This document shows positions 1-5,934 of a stretch of DNA of 15,646 bases, in pieces. This stretch comes from Ruminococcaceae bacterium UBA1772 (lineage in GTDB: Bacteria > Bacillota > Clostridia > Oscillospirales > Acutalibacteraceae): the NCBI GenBank assembly GCA_002314645.1, contig DCGS01000037.1, positions 1 through 15,646 of the forward strand, given 5' to 3'. The position numbers and the translations under genes were made by a program. Under the pieces are notes generated by a model. The model saw nothing but the letters and a program-made list of their open reading frames with translations, was not told the DNA's origin and made no database searches. Each line of letters starts with the position of its first letter. The stretch's first letter is position 1.

Positions 1-410
1 ACGCCGCCTTTAAGCTGTACCCAAATACCGAATGCCAAGACAATACAGCCAATGATCATAAACATAAACTGAGAGAAATATCCGCTTACGGTAAGGCCTC
101 GAAGTAAATAACAAGAAAAATTGGTAAGATATCCGTAAACAAATGCAAGAATAGTCTGAATAACAATTTCAACGGGATTACATTTGCTACGAAGAATTAA
201 AACCTGTATTGTTATTTGAATTACGCTTAAGAGGTTAAGCCATCCGCCAAAGGTTAAAAGACTGCTAACAAGAGAAACAGAGTATGGAACGGAAGCAACA
301 GGAGATGTTCCAAGACCTGCTTTAGTTGAAAACGCAACGCCCAAGGATGCTATAAATAGTCCAACTATAAATATTAAATAGTTTAAAAGAATTTGCCTAT
401 TGAGTTTCAT
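1..410 (-). CDS. YczE/YyaS/YitT-like integral membrane protein, 3' end outside window
   Basis: The first 136 codons of a minus-strand gene that continues past base 1. The visible protein is strongly hydrophobic, with about four predicted membrane spans: residues about 9-28, 45-66, 77-98 and 106-130. After the first span comes a GLGTSPVASVPYS segment, typical of the YczE/YyaS/YitT membrane protein family, whose transported substrate is not generally known. The start ATG (410-408) overlaps the stop of the upstream 7-TM gene in a TAATG junction, so the two are translationally coupled. It is the third gene of the operon driven from the promoter near 1480-1508. The family call rests on the conserved N-terminal motif and membrane topology; function is unassigned. 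Confidence 0.7.
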   Translation of the reverse strand, partial: MKLNRQILLNYLIFIVGLFIASLGVAFSTKAGLGTSPVASVPYSVSLVSSLLTFGGWLNLLSVIQITIQVLILRSKCNPVEIVIQTILAFVYGYLTNFSCYLLRGLTVSGYFSQFMFMIIGCIVLAFGIWVQLKGG

Positions 411-1054
411 TATTTTTCAGCCTTTTTTGAGAATAAGAAGAGGAAAAATACCATTAATATTTCTCCAAACATACTAATGAAGAAAATGAGTTCAAAATGT
501 CCTGTTGCAGGTCCAAGTGCCGCAAAGAGGAACATAAAGAATCCCGCAAGGAAGAGCTCTGGTCTTTTGTTTTTTACCCAAGTTGCAACGCCTGCAGCCA
601 TTAAAGGTAAAACAGTACCAAATGAAAGAATGCTTGAAACCTTGCTTGCCCAACCTGGAGTGTTTTCTCCGGCAAGATATCTTGTAACACCACCAATTTC
701 AGCTATTTCAAGATCTGTTGCAAGGCTTTCGGCAAGACCAAGTCCCATAAGAACAACGGTTACAGCCCATGTTGCAATTTTACCCTTTTTGTTGAATGTA
801 AGTGCATATGCACAAATAGGAAGAAGGAGCGGGATAAGAAGGCCGTGGAATATGAATCTGAGCTTACTTACTATTTTAAGTGCAGCTCCTTCAAGTACAG
901 TTCCAAGAGAAATGCCAAGTGCATCAAAGAATAAGCCGAATGTAATGAGTGCTGTGCATGCAAGAAGTGGCTTTATGTCCTTCTTTAGTGCTTTTAACAT
1001 TAGGATGAACATAACAAATTCTAAAATTGAAATAGTCCAAATTGCAATAATCAT
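410..1054 (-). CDS. Hypothetical seven-transmembrane protein
   Basis: A 214-residue polytopic membrane protein I do not recognise. Hydrophobic segments at about residues 3-22, 29-50, 66-87, 93-110, 137-158, 166-184 and 188-208 suggest seven spans. One longer polar loop (about 111-136) contains an acidic stretch and a Gly/Thr-rich part. Intramembrane or membrane-edge polar residues (E12, H70, H187 and E188 in a GHFE segment, E198) could be functional, but no known motif is seen. A clear ribosome binding site (AGGAG) lies about 7 bases before the ATG. It follows the HEYGH gene by 14 bases and its stop overlaps the start of the YczE-like gene, so all three membrane proteins are probably co-produced. 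An antisense reading frame over the same bases has no comparable support. Confidence 0.75.
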   Translation of the reverse strand: MIIAIWTISILEFVMFILMLKALKKDIKPLLACTALITFGLFFDALGISLGTVLEGAALKIVSKLRFIFHGLLIPLLLPICAYALTFNKKGKIATWAVTVVLMGLGLAESLATDLEIAEIGGVTRYLAGENTPGWASKVSSILSFGTVLPLMAAGVATWVKNKRPELFLAGFFMFLFAALGPATGHFELIFFISMFGEILMVFFLFLFSKKAEK

Positions 1055-1068
1055 ATAAATTCTCCTAT

Positions 1069-1452
1069 TTATATTTTAGTATATTTTTTACCTAATTCTG
1101 TGGCCCACTTTTCTTGAAAAACGGAATAGTAGTCAATGTTATTCCTCTTTCTGTAGTCCCCAAAGCATCCAGCCCATATAATGGATGGAATACCAATTAC
1201 AAATAAGAATAATGGTCCAAGAATAATGGATTGAATTGTATGCCCATATTCATGAGATAGGACATATTTATCATTAGATCTGTGAAATATAAACATTCCC
1301 ATACCAAGGCTGTCAGGCCTCTTCCATCGGGTAACCACAGCCCCATTATATATGTAATGTGGTCTATTAATGTTTAATAAGAATATTACCAGTCCAATGA
1401 TGTTTTGAAGAATTCCCCAAGTCCATTGAAGGATGTAATAAATGTATTTCAT
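1069..1452 (-). CDS. Small membrane-associated putative zinc metallopeptidase (HEYGH)
   Basis: A 127-residue protein with two hydrophobic segments (about 8-27 and 78-96) that flank an HExxH motif, H67-E68-Y69-G70-H71. A Glu in the later E-K-W-A segment (E114) is a plausible third zinc ligand. The layout HEYGH, then a hydrophobic GIPS-type turn, then a TEKWA-like segment recurs in small hypothetical bacterial proteins, but I know of no characterised member. I chose the ATG at 1452 over a GTG two codons upstream because the GGGG ribosome binding site sits five bases before the ATG and would touch the GTG. First gene of a three-gene membrane operon. A peptidase role is inferred from the motif; at this length it could also be a non-catalytic zinc protein. 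Confidence 0.7.
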   Translation of the reverse strand: MKYIYYILQWTWGILQNIIGLVIFLLNINRPHYIYNGAVVTRWKRPDSLGMGMFIFHRSNDKYVLSHEYGHTIQSIILGPLFLFVIGIPSIIWAGCFGDYRKRNNIDYYSVFQEKWATELGKKYTKI

Positions 1453-1479
1453 AAACACCCCAAAAATATTTGATGATTA

Positions 1480-1508
1480 ATTATAAAATAATACAATGAA
1501 AATGGCAA
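1480..1508 (-). promoter_or_regulatory. Sigma-A promoter of the membrane-protein operon
   Basis: On the minus strand, TTGCCA (1508-1503) and a perfect TATAAT (1485-1480) are separated by exactly 17 bases. They lie just after the terminator of the lipase gene and about 28 bases before the HEYGH gene start. It is the only good promoter-like pair in the gap. Confidence 0.65.
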
Positions 1509-1516
1509 ATAGAATG

Positions 1517-1542
1517 AAAAAGCGGCTTCAAAGAAGCCGCTT
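1517..1542 (-). terminator. Rho-independent terminator of the lipase gene
   Basis: A perfect 10-bp inverted repeat AAGCGGCTTC / GAAGCCGCTT with a three-base loop, followed on the minus strand by a run of T. It begins a few bases after the lipase stop codon and separates that gene from the next promoter. Confidence 0.85.
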
Positions 1543-1546
1543 TGTT

Positions 1547-2752
1547 TTATAAATCTATTGTTGGAAGGTTGCTAATACGTTTAATAATGTCGTAATAGAA
1601 GAGACCATATTCAGCTTTGTCTTGGCCAACACCCATATATGCAACGTGATCCTTGTTTTCAACAGGCATATCATACCATACGCCAGGTTTTATATCTTTT
1701 TCGCCAGCCCATGGAGTCCAGTTTTCGTTCTTTGGAGCCTGCTCTGTAACAGTGTTAACAAGACCGTCATTCATCTTCCATTCCTTAGTAACCTCAGCAT
1801 GGTTTGCATCTGCTGGGTTTCCAGGATATTTACCAACTAAGTTTGCAAAAGGTTTCATAAATATCCAGCAATCCGGAAGTACTTTGTGGTTTCCATTTTT
1901 GTCTTCCTTTGTCATATATGCTGAATATGAGAAGTAGTAGATGTTCTCAAATGCTTTCCAATCCTTCATTCTTTCACGAACTTTGTGAATATAAAGGTCA
2001 TTTAGGCAGCAGTCTTCACATTCATAGTAGTGATTAATTTCCTTCCAAGGAATTTTGAATTTGCCACCCGACTTCTTTTCATAAGGATTCTTTGTAATGC
2101 CAAATTGTTCAAGCATTGGATCATAAATTTTTGCAATTGGTGTATTTCCAATTATTGAAAGGAATGCAAGAAGTCCTTTTGCAATATATGGAGCTGGTTT
2201 TTCAATTGCATAAAGGAATGAAATACCATCGTTTGCAGAAGCAAGAGTTGTACATGAGTGAATCCAGTTCTCATGTCCTCCCTTGAAAAATTCTGAAAGT
2301 TCTTCTTCAGGTGTTCCATCTCTTTCTTCTTGTGAGCCGCGTACGACCATGTTTACAAAGAAGCGAACTGTTGGCCCACCAAAACTGTGTCCCATAACAT
2401 TAATTTTCTTGATTTTTCCTTCGTCATCAAGCTGACCCCAGTCGGGAATTAGGGCTTTATATGTACGGCCATATCTTGCGTGACCCATTTTTTCTGAATG
2501 AACTTTACCATAGTCAACGGTACCGCCAACAAGGTGAGCCCACATTTCACAAGCTCTGTCCCACATGCTAGCATAGCCACTCATAGAAGGAACGTAAACA
2601 TCTACGTCAAACTTCTTCATAAATTTTTCAATATTTGTTGACACGCCAAATCCAAGATAAGGAGCAACTTTGGATGCAAGTTCGTCATCGCCATAAGCTG
2701 CAAATCCGTGGAACATGACAACAGGGTAATTATTAAGTCTTTCCATTTCCAT
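1547..2752 (-). CDS. Zinc-binding lipase-like alpha/beta hydrolase (family I.5 type), no signal peptide
   Basis: A 401-residue alpha/beta hydrolase resembling the secreted lipases of Bacillus, Geobacillus and Staphylococcus that cleave triacylglycerols and other esters. Visible features are the oxyanion strand VVMFHGFAAYG (11-21); the zinc-site region WDRACEM to GH (D65, H85, H91, with D252 a possible fourth ligand); the nucleophile elbow GHSFGG (S123); the acid D329 in NDGLV; and the base H369 in KDHVAYMG. Length matches the mature family enzymes. The ATG at 2752 is preceded by GGAGGA at a good distance. The open frame reaches further upstream, but that part crosses the likely promoter. The chosen N-terminus has no hydrophobic signal segment, so the enzyme seems cytoplasmic, unlike the studied members. 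A C245-x2-C248-C249 cluster is unusual. True substrate unknown. Single gene with its own promoter and terminator. Confidence 0.85.
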   Translation of the reverse strand: MEMERLNNYPVVMFHGFAAYGDDELASKVAPYLGFGVSTNIEKFMKKFDVDVYVPSMSGYASMWDRACEMWAHLVGGTVDYGKVHSEKMGHARYGRTYKALIPDWGQLDDEGKIKKINVMGHSFGGPTVRFFVNMVVRGSQEERDGTPEEELSEFFKGGHENWIHSCTTLASANDGISFLYAIEKPAPYIAKGLLAFLSIIGNTPIAKIYDPMLEQFGITKNPYEKKSGGKFKIPWKEINHYYECEDCCLNDLYIHKVRERMKDWKAFENIYYFSYSAYMTKEDKNGNHKVLPDCWIFMKPFANLVGKYPGNPADANHAEVTKEWKMNDGLVNTVTEQAPKNENWTPWAGEKDIKPGVWYDMPVENKDHVAYMGVGQDKAEYGLFYYDIIKRISNLPTIDL

Positions 2753-2785
2753 TTTAATATTCCTCCGTAAAATTAATACATACAT

Positions 2786-2814
2786 ATTATATTTAAATAT
2801 AGGACAAATATTAA
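2786..2814 (-). promoter_or_regulatory. Candidate sigma-A promoter of the lipase gene
   Basis: Minus-strand TATAAT (2791-2786) with a weak TTAATA box 17 bases upstream (2814-2809), in an AT-rich gap between the tRNA terminator and the lipase. The expected transcript start near 2779 lies after the first in-frame upstream codons, which supports translation from 2752. The rest of 2753-2877 is AT-rich with nothing else recognisable. Confidence 0.45.
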
Positions 2815-2877
2815 TCCGCAAATTAAACAAAGAAAAAAAATTAAATAGGATAATATGAACAATATATTAATGCTTAC

Positions 2878-2911
2878 AAAAAAGACCGTAACAATAATGT
2901 TACGGTCTTTT
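2878..2911 (-). terminator. Rho-independent terminator of tRNA-Pro
   Basis: A 14-bp perfect inverted repeat (AAAAGACCGTAACA / TGTTACGGTCTTTT) with an ATAA loop, followed on the minus strand by six T. It begins three bases after the encoded CCA of the tRNA. Confidence 0.85.
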
Positions 2912-2914
2912 AGA

Positions 2915-2991
2915 TGGTCGAGGCGAAGGGACTCGAACCCCCGGCCCTCTGGTCCCAAACCAGATGCGCTACCAAACTGCGCTACGCCTCG
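2915..2991 (-). tRNA. tRNA-Pro(UGG), CCA encoded
   Basis: A 77-base cloverleaf on the minus strand. The acceptor stem is CGAGGCG/CGCCTCG with discriminator A and an encoded CCA; the D-stem is GCGC/GCGC; the anticodon stem TCTGG/CCAGA encloses loop TTTGGGA with anticodon TGG. The variable loop has five bases, and the T-loop TTCGAGT sits on a GGGGG/CCCTT stem with two G-U pairs. UGG can read all four proline codons by wobble. It is a stand-alone gene with its own promoter and terminator, not part of a tRNA cluster. Confidence 0.95.
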
Positions 2992-3013
2992 ATGTATTTC
3001 TTAATGCTCAGTT

Positions 3014-3042
3014 ATTATATACTATGTAAATTATAAAATCAA
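3014..3042 (-). promoter_or_regulatory. Promoter of tRNA-Pro
   Basis: On the minus strand, TTGATT (3042-3037), a 17-base spacer and a perfect TATAAT (3019-3014) lie about 22 bases before the mature tRNA 5' end. Confidence 0.7.
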
Positions 3043-3088
3043 GAAAAATTTTAAAAAATTTAAATTTTGATTGGTTTTATATTATTTT

Positions 3089-3118
3089 GTGACAAAAGAG
3101 GGCCGGAATGAATAAACT
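3089..3118 (+). promoter_or_regulatory. Candidate promoter of the P-loop ATPase gene
   Basis: GTGACA (3089-3094), one mismatch from TTGACA, lies 18 bases before TAAACT (3113-3118). The predicted transcript start, near 3125, lies after the TTG at 3122 and before an AAGGGGG ribosome binding site, which favours translation from GTG 3149. The -10 box is only moderately good. Confidence 0.35.
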
Positions 3119-3148
3119 GTATTGAACTTTGTAAGGGGGTTAGGTACA

Positions 3149-4201
3149 GTGGATGGCGTTAATAAGTACTTTTTAGGAAGCAATACGAATGAAGGTTTTT
3201 ATTCTCTTTTTAATGAGTTATATAGTCCATGGGAAAATTGGCGTTTATACATACTGAAGGGTGGACCTGGTTGTGGCAAGTCCACCCTTATAAGGCGGAG
3301 TGCCGACACGTTGGAGCAGAAGGGCTATGATGTTGAAAGGGTAATGTGTGCGTCTGATCCAACATCATATGACGCGCTCATATGTAGGGAGAAGATGCTG
3401 GCAATAGTTGACGGCACTCCGCCACATGTATTTGAACCGATGTATTATGGTGCGGTAGAGGAAATACTTAATTTAGGGGAATGCCTTTCTAGCAAAAAGC
3501 TTTCTATGAAGGTTGATGAAATTAGAGAGCTTTTTGATGCAAATAAGCGGTCATATAGAAAAGCGACCAATTATTTGAAGGCAGCATGTGCTTTAGACAG
3601 AAATAGCAAGCGAATTCAAGACGGATATACAGATTATGACAAGATATTCAAATATGCAATAAATTTCTACAAGCGTGAATTAGGTGGAAATATACCTAAG
3701 GGTGAAATTAAATATACCTTCCTAACAGCCTTTACCAACGAGGGTGAGAAGACTTTTGAAAATCCGTGGGTAAATGATTATAAAATAATTACCGTTGATG
3801 ATGACATTGGATGTATTAGCGGACAGCTCTTTGATTGTCTTCTTTCAATTGCTGAGGATGAGGGTATAAAAGTCATTGCAGGGGTCTCTCCGTATGACAC
3901 AGAAGAAATAATTCAGGTACTTTTCCCAGATAAAAAGGTTGCATTAGTAAGAAAAGGGTATGGCGTAGAAGGGAAACGTGCAATACACGCCACCAGATTC
4001 CTTTTAAACGACGGAATTAAGGACAACAAGAATAAACTAGCATTCAATAAAAAGACCTCTGACGAGCTTGTATGGGCCGCACAGAGCCATTTGCAGGAAG
4101 CAAAGAAAGTACATGATGAAATAGAGAAGTATTATAAGGAAGCAATGGATTACGATAAGCTGAATAGCATTACGGGAAAATTTATCTCCTGTATTAAATA
4201 A
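3149..4201 (+). CDS. PRK06851-like P-loop ATPase with a degenerate second P-loop
   Basis: A 350-residue predicted nucleotide-binding protein of unknown role, resembling the PRK06851 family of Firmicute ATPases. The N-terminal half has FLGSNTNEGFYS (8-19), an intact Walker A GGPGCGKST (38-46), and the family-like stretch with ASDP and IVDGTPPH (to about residue 93). A charged, probably helical linker (about 120-185) follows. The C-terminal half seems to repeat this layout (FTNEG near 195-199, a hydrophobic strand, then a loop), but the P-loop position reads DDDIGCISGQL (217-227) and has no GKS/T. I prefer GTG 3149 to TTG 3122 because AAGGGGG lies nine bases before it and the family usually starts just before this motif. 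It sits alone between divergent tRNA-Pro and convergent nifU. The duplication reading is inference. Confidence 0.65.
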   Translation: MDGVNKYFLGSNTNEGFYSLFNELYSPWENWRLYILKGGPGCGKSTLIRRSADTLEQKGYDVERVMCASDPTSYDALICREKMLAIVDGTPPHVFEPMYYGAVEEILNLGECLSSKKLSMKVDEIRELFDANKRSYRKATNYLKAACALDRNSKRIQDGYTDYDKIFKYAINFYKRELGGNIPKGEIKYTFLTAFTNEGEKTFENPWVNDYKIITVDDDIGCISGQLFDCLLSIAEDEGIKVIAGVSPYDTEEIIQVLFPDKKVALVRKGYGVEGKRAIHATRFLLNDGIKDNKNKLAFNKKTSDELVWAAQSHLQEAKKVHDEIEKYYKEAMDYDKLNSITGKFISCIK

Positions 4202-4206
4202 TAAAA

Positions 4207-4240
4207 GAGGCCAGTTCATCAAGTGAACTGGCTTCTTTTT
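4207..4240 (+). terminator. Terminator shared by two convergent genes
   Basis: A 12-bp stem (GAGGCCAGTTCA / TGAACTGGCTTC, one G-T pair) with loop TCAAG, followed by TTTTT on the plus strand, six bases after the ATPase stop. On the minus strand the same hairpin is followed by TTTTAT, so it probably also ends the metY-nifS-nifU transcript. Confidence 0.85.
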
Positions 4241-4277
4241 ACCTAATTTATTTGGGAAACTTTGGGAGTTGATTATT

Positions 4278-4709
4278 TTAATGGCAGTGTGCGCAAGCAG
4301 ATTCATCTGGGAAATCTGCAGGGTCATATTCAATGCCTTCTCTGTCGTAATAGTCCTTTACTGCAGCCTTTATTGCTTCTTCAGCAAGAACTGAACAGTG
4401 GATTTTGTGTGCAGGGAGACCGCCAAGTGCCTCTGTAACTGCTTTGTTTGTAAGGGCTAAAGCCTCAGATACAGGTTGGCCCTTAATGAGCTCTGTTGCC
4501 ATTGAACTTGAAGCAATAGCAGAGCCGCATCCGAATGTTTCGAATTTTACATCGCGGATAATCTGGTTTTCATCTATATCAAGATAGATTTTCATTATGT
4601 CGCCGCATTTTGCGTTACCAACCTCACCGACACCGTTTGCTTCTTCCATTGTGCCAACGTTGCGTGGGTTTAGGAAATGATCCATTACTTTTTCGCTATA
4701 AAGTGCCAT
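4278..4709 (-). CDS. nifU: NifU/IscU-type iron-sulfur cluster scaffold
   Basis: A 143-residue scaffold on which Fe-S clusters are built from sulfur delivered by NifS before transfer to target proteins. The three ligand cysteines are C35 in AKCGD (with the conserved D37), C61 in FGCGSAIASSS and C105 in HCSVLAEEAI. The FGCG-type loop without the SufU insertion places it with IscU/NifU rather than SufU. The C-terminus ends in CAHCH (C139, C142, H141, H143), an extra metal-binding-like tail not needed for the scaffold role. AGGTGA lies before the ATG, 14 bases after the nifS stop; it is the last gene of the metY-nifS-nifU operon. Whether to call it nifU or iscU is a matter of naming. Confidence 0.93.
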   Translation of the reverse strand: MALYSEKVMDHFLNPRNVGTMEEANGVGEVGNAKCGDIMKIYLDIDENQIIRDVKFETFGCGSAIASSSMATELIKGQPVSEALALTNKAVTEALGGLPAHKIHCSVLAEEAIKAAVKDYYDREGIEYDPADFPDESACAHCH

Positions 4710-4723
4710 ATATCTTCACCTCG

Positions 4724-5914
4724 TTACTGTAATACGAATGGCTTTATGCCATTAACCTTGTCTCTCCAAAGAGGAGACATATTTCTAAGGTATGAAACAA
4801 CCTCAGGAACAGCCTTTAATATATAATCTATTTCTTCTTCTGTATTTTCTTCAGAGAATGTAAGTCTAACTGAACCATGTGCAATTTCATGTGGATGTCC
4901 AATGCTTAGAAGAACGTGGCTTGGATCAAGTGAGCCTGAAGTACAAGCTGAACCGGATGAAGCGCGAATTCCCTTTGCGTCAAGAAGAAGGAGAAGGCTT
5001 TCACCCTCAATTCCCTCAAAGATGAAATGTACATTTCCAGGAAGTCTGTTAACAGGGTCTCCGTTGAGTGTTGAATGTGGAATTTCTGAAAGACCAGAAA
5101 TTAATTTGTCACGGAGTTTTGTAAGCTTCTCTGAATTTTTATCTAAGTTATTTACTGCCTCTTCAAGAGCTGCTGCCATTCCCATAATTGCAGGAATGTT
5201 TTCTGTACCAGCACGCTTTCCGCGCTCCTGTCCGCCACCTTCAATTATGTTTGTAAGGAGAATGCCCTTTCTTGCATAAAGAACGCCAATACCTTTTGGT
5301 CCGTGGAACTTATGAGCAGAAAGAGAAAGTAAATCAATGTTCTGTTCCTTAACGTTAATATGTACATGTCCAGCTGCCTGAACTGCGTCTGTGTGGAAGG
5401 TTACACCTATTTCTTTACATACAGCGCCTATTTCAGAAATAGGTAAAATTGAACCTATTTCATTGTTGGCGTACATAATAGTAACAAGGCAAGTGTCTTC
5501 ACGAATGGCTTCTTTTACCTGCTCTGCAGTAACTGTTCCAGTTTTACCAACTGAAAGAAGTTCAATTTCGAAGCCTTCCTTTTCAAGTTTGTTAAGTGTG
5601 TGAAGAACTGCGTGATGTTCAAAAGCTGTGGAAATAATATGCTTCTTGTTTTTCTTAGCACCATTTTTAGCGGCTGAAATAATTGCCTGGTTGTCTGCTT
5701 CACTTCCGCCTGAAGTGAAATAAATTTCGTTTGTTTCTGCGCCAATACATTTAGCAATTCTTTCTCTAGCGTCTAAAAGGTGTTCTGCAGCAATCTGTCC
5801 TGTTGTATGGAGAGAAGATGGATTTCCATAAATTTCTTCCATATATGGGAGCATAGCATTAATTGCTGTTTTGCTCATTTTGGTAGTTGCCGCATTGTCT
5901 GCATATATTTCCAT
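4724..5914 (-). CDS. nifS: Cysteine desulfurase NifS/IscS
   Basis: A 396-residue pyridoxal-phosphate enzyme that converts cysteine to alanine and carries the sulfur as a persulfide to the NifU scaffold and other acceptors. Visible are the start YADNAATTKM (4-13), the His pair in FEHHAV (98-103), HTDAVQAAGH (174-183), the PLP lysine K202 in SAHKFHGPKG, the RAGTEN loop (234-239) and the catalytic cysteine C324 in SSGSACTSGSLDPSHVL. This long-loop class I form fits an IscS/NifS rather than a SufS. Length is normal. AAGGAGC precedes the ATG, 20 bases after metY stops. Next to nifU, with no rrf2 gene adjacent, unlike many Clostridia. Confidence 0.95.
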   Translation of the reverse strand: MEIYADNAATTKMSKTAINAMLPYMEEIYGNPSSLHTTGQIAAEHLLDARERIAKCIGAETNEIYFTSGGSEADNQAIISAAKNGAKKNKKHIISTAFEHHAVLHTLNKLEKEGFEIELLSVGKTGTVTAEQVKEAIREDTCLVTIMYANNEIGSILPISEIGAVCKEIGVTFHTDAVQAAGHVHINVKEQNIDLLSLSAHKFHGPKGIGVLYARKGILLTNIIEGGGQERGKRAGTENIPAIMGMAAALEEAVNNLDKNSEKLTKLRDKLISGLSEIPHSTLNGDPVNRLPGNVHFIFEGIEGESLLLLLDAKGIRASSGSACTSGSLDPSHVLLSIGHPHEIAHGSVRLTFSEENTEEEIDYILKAVPEVVSYLRNMSPLWRDKVNGIKPFVLQ

Positions 5915-5934
5915 AGTTTTTGCTCCTTAGCGAT

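Noticed and set aside
393..1058. A 221-residue open frame on the plus strand over the 7-TM gene
   Set aside because: It has no ribosome binding site, a Ser/Ala/Pro-rich composition typical of an antisense shadow, and the minus-strand gene has a good start site and a TAATG coupling with its neighbour.
2753..2830. N-terminal extension of the lipase from an upstream start
   Set aside because: A strong GGAGGA site precedes the ATG at 2752, the extension overlaps the likely promoter, and it resembles no part of the lipase family. It is somewhat hydrophobic, so I keep the question open in the findings.
2878..2911. The long perfect inverted repeat as a mobile-element end
   Set aside because: It has a four-base loop and a T run directly after a tRNA gene, which is the form of a terminator; no transposase or target duplication is present.
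3122..3148. TTG 3122 as the start of the P-loop ATPase
   Set aside because: It has no ribosome binding site at a useful distance and lies at or before the predicted transcript start; GTG 3149 has AAGGGGG nine bases upstream.
4902..5603. Plus-strand open frames opposite nifS
   Set aside because: They are antisense to conserved catalytic regions of nifS and have no start signals.
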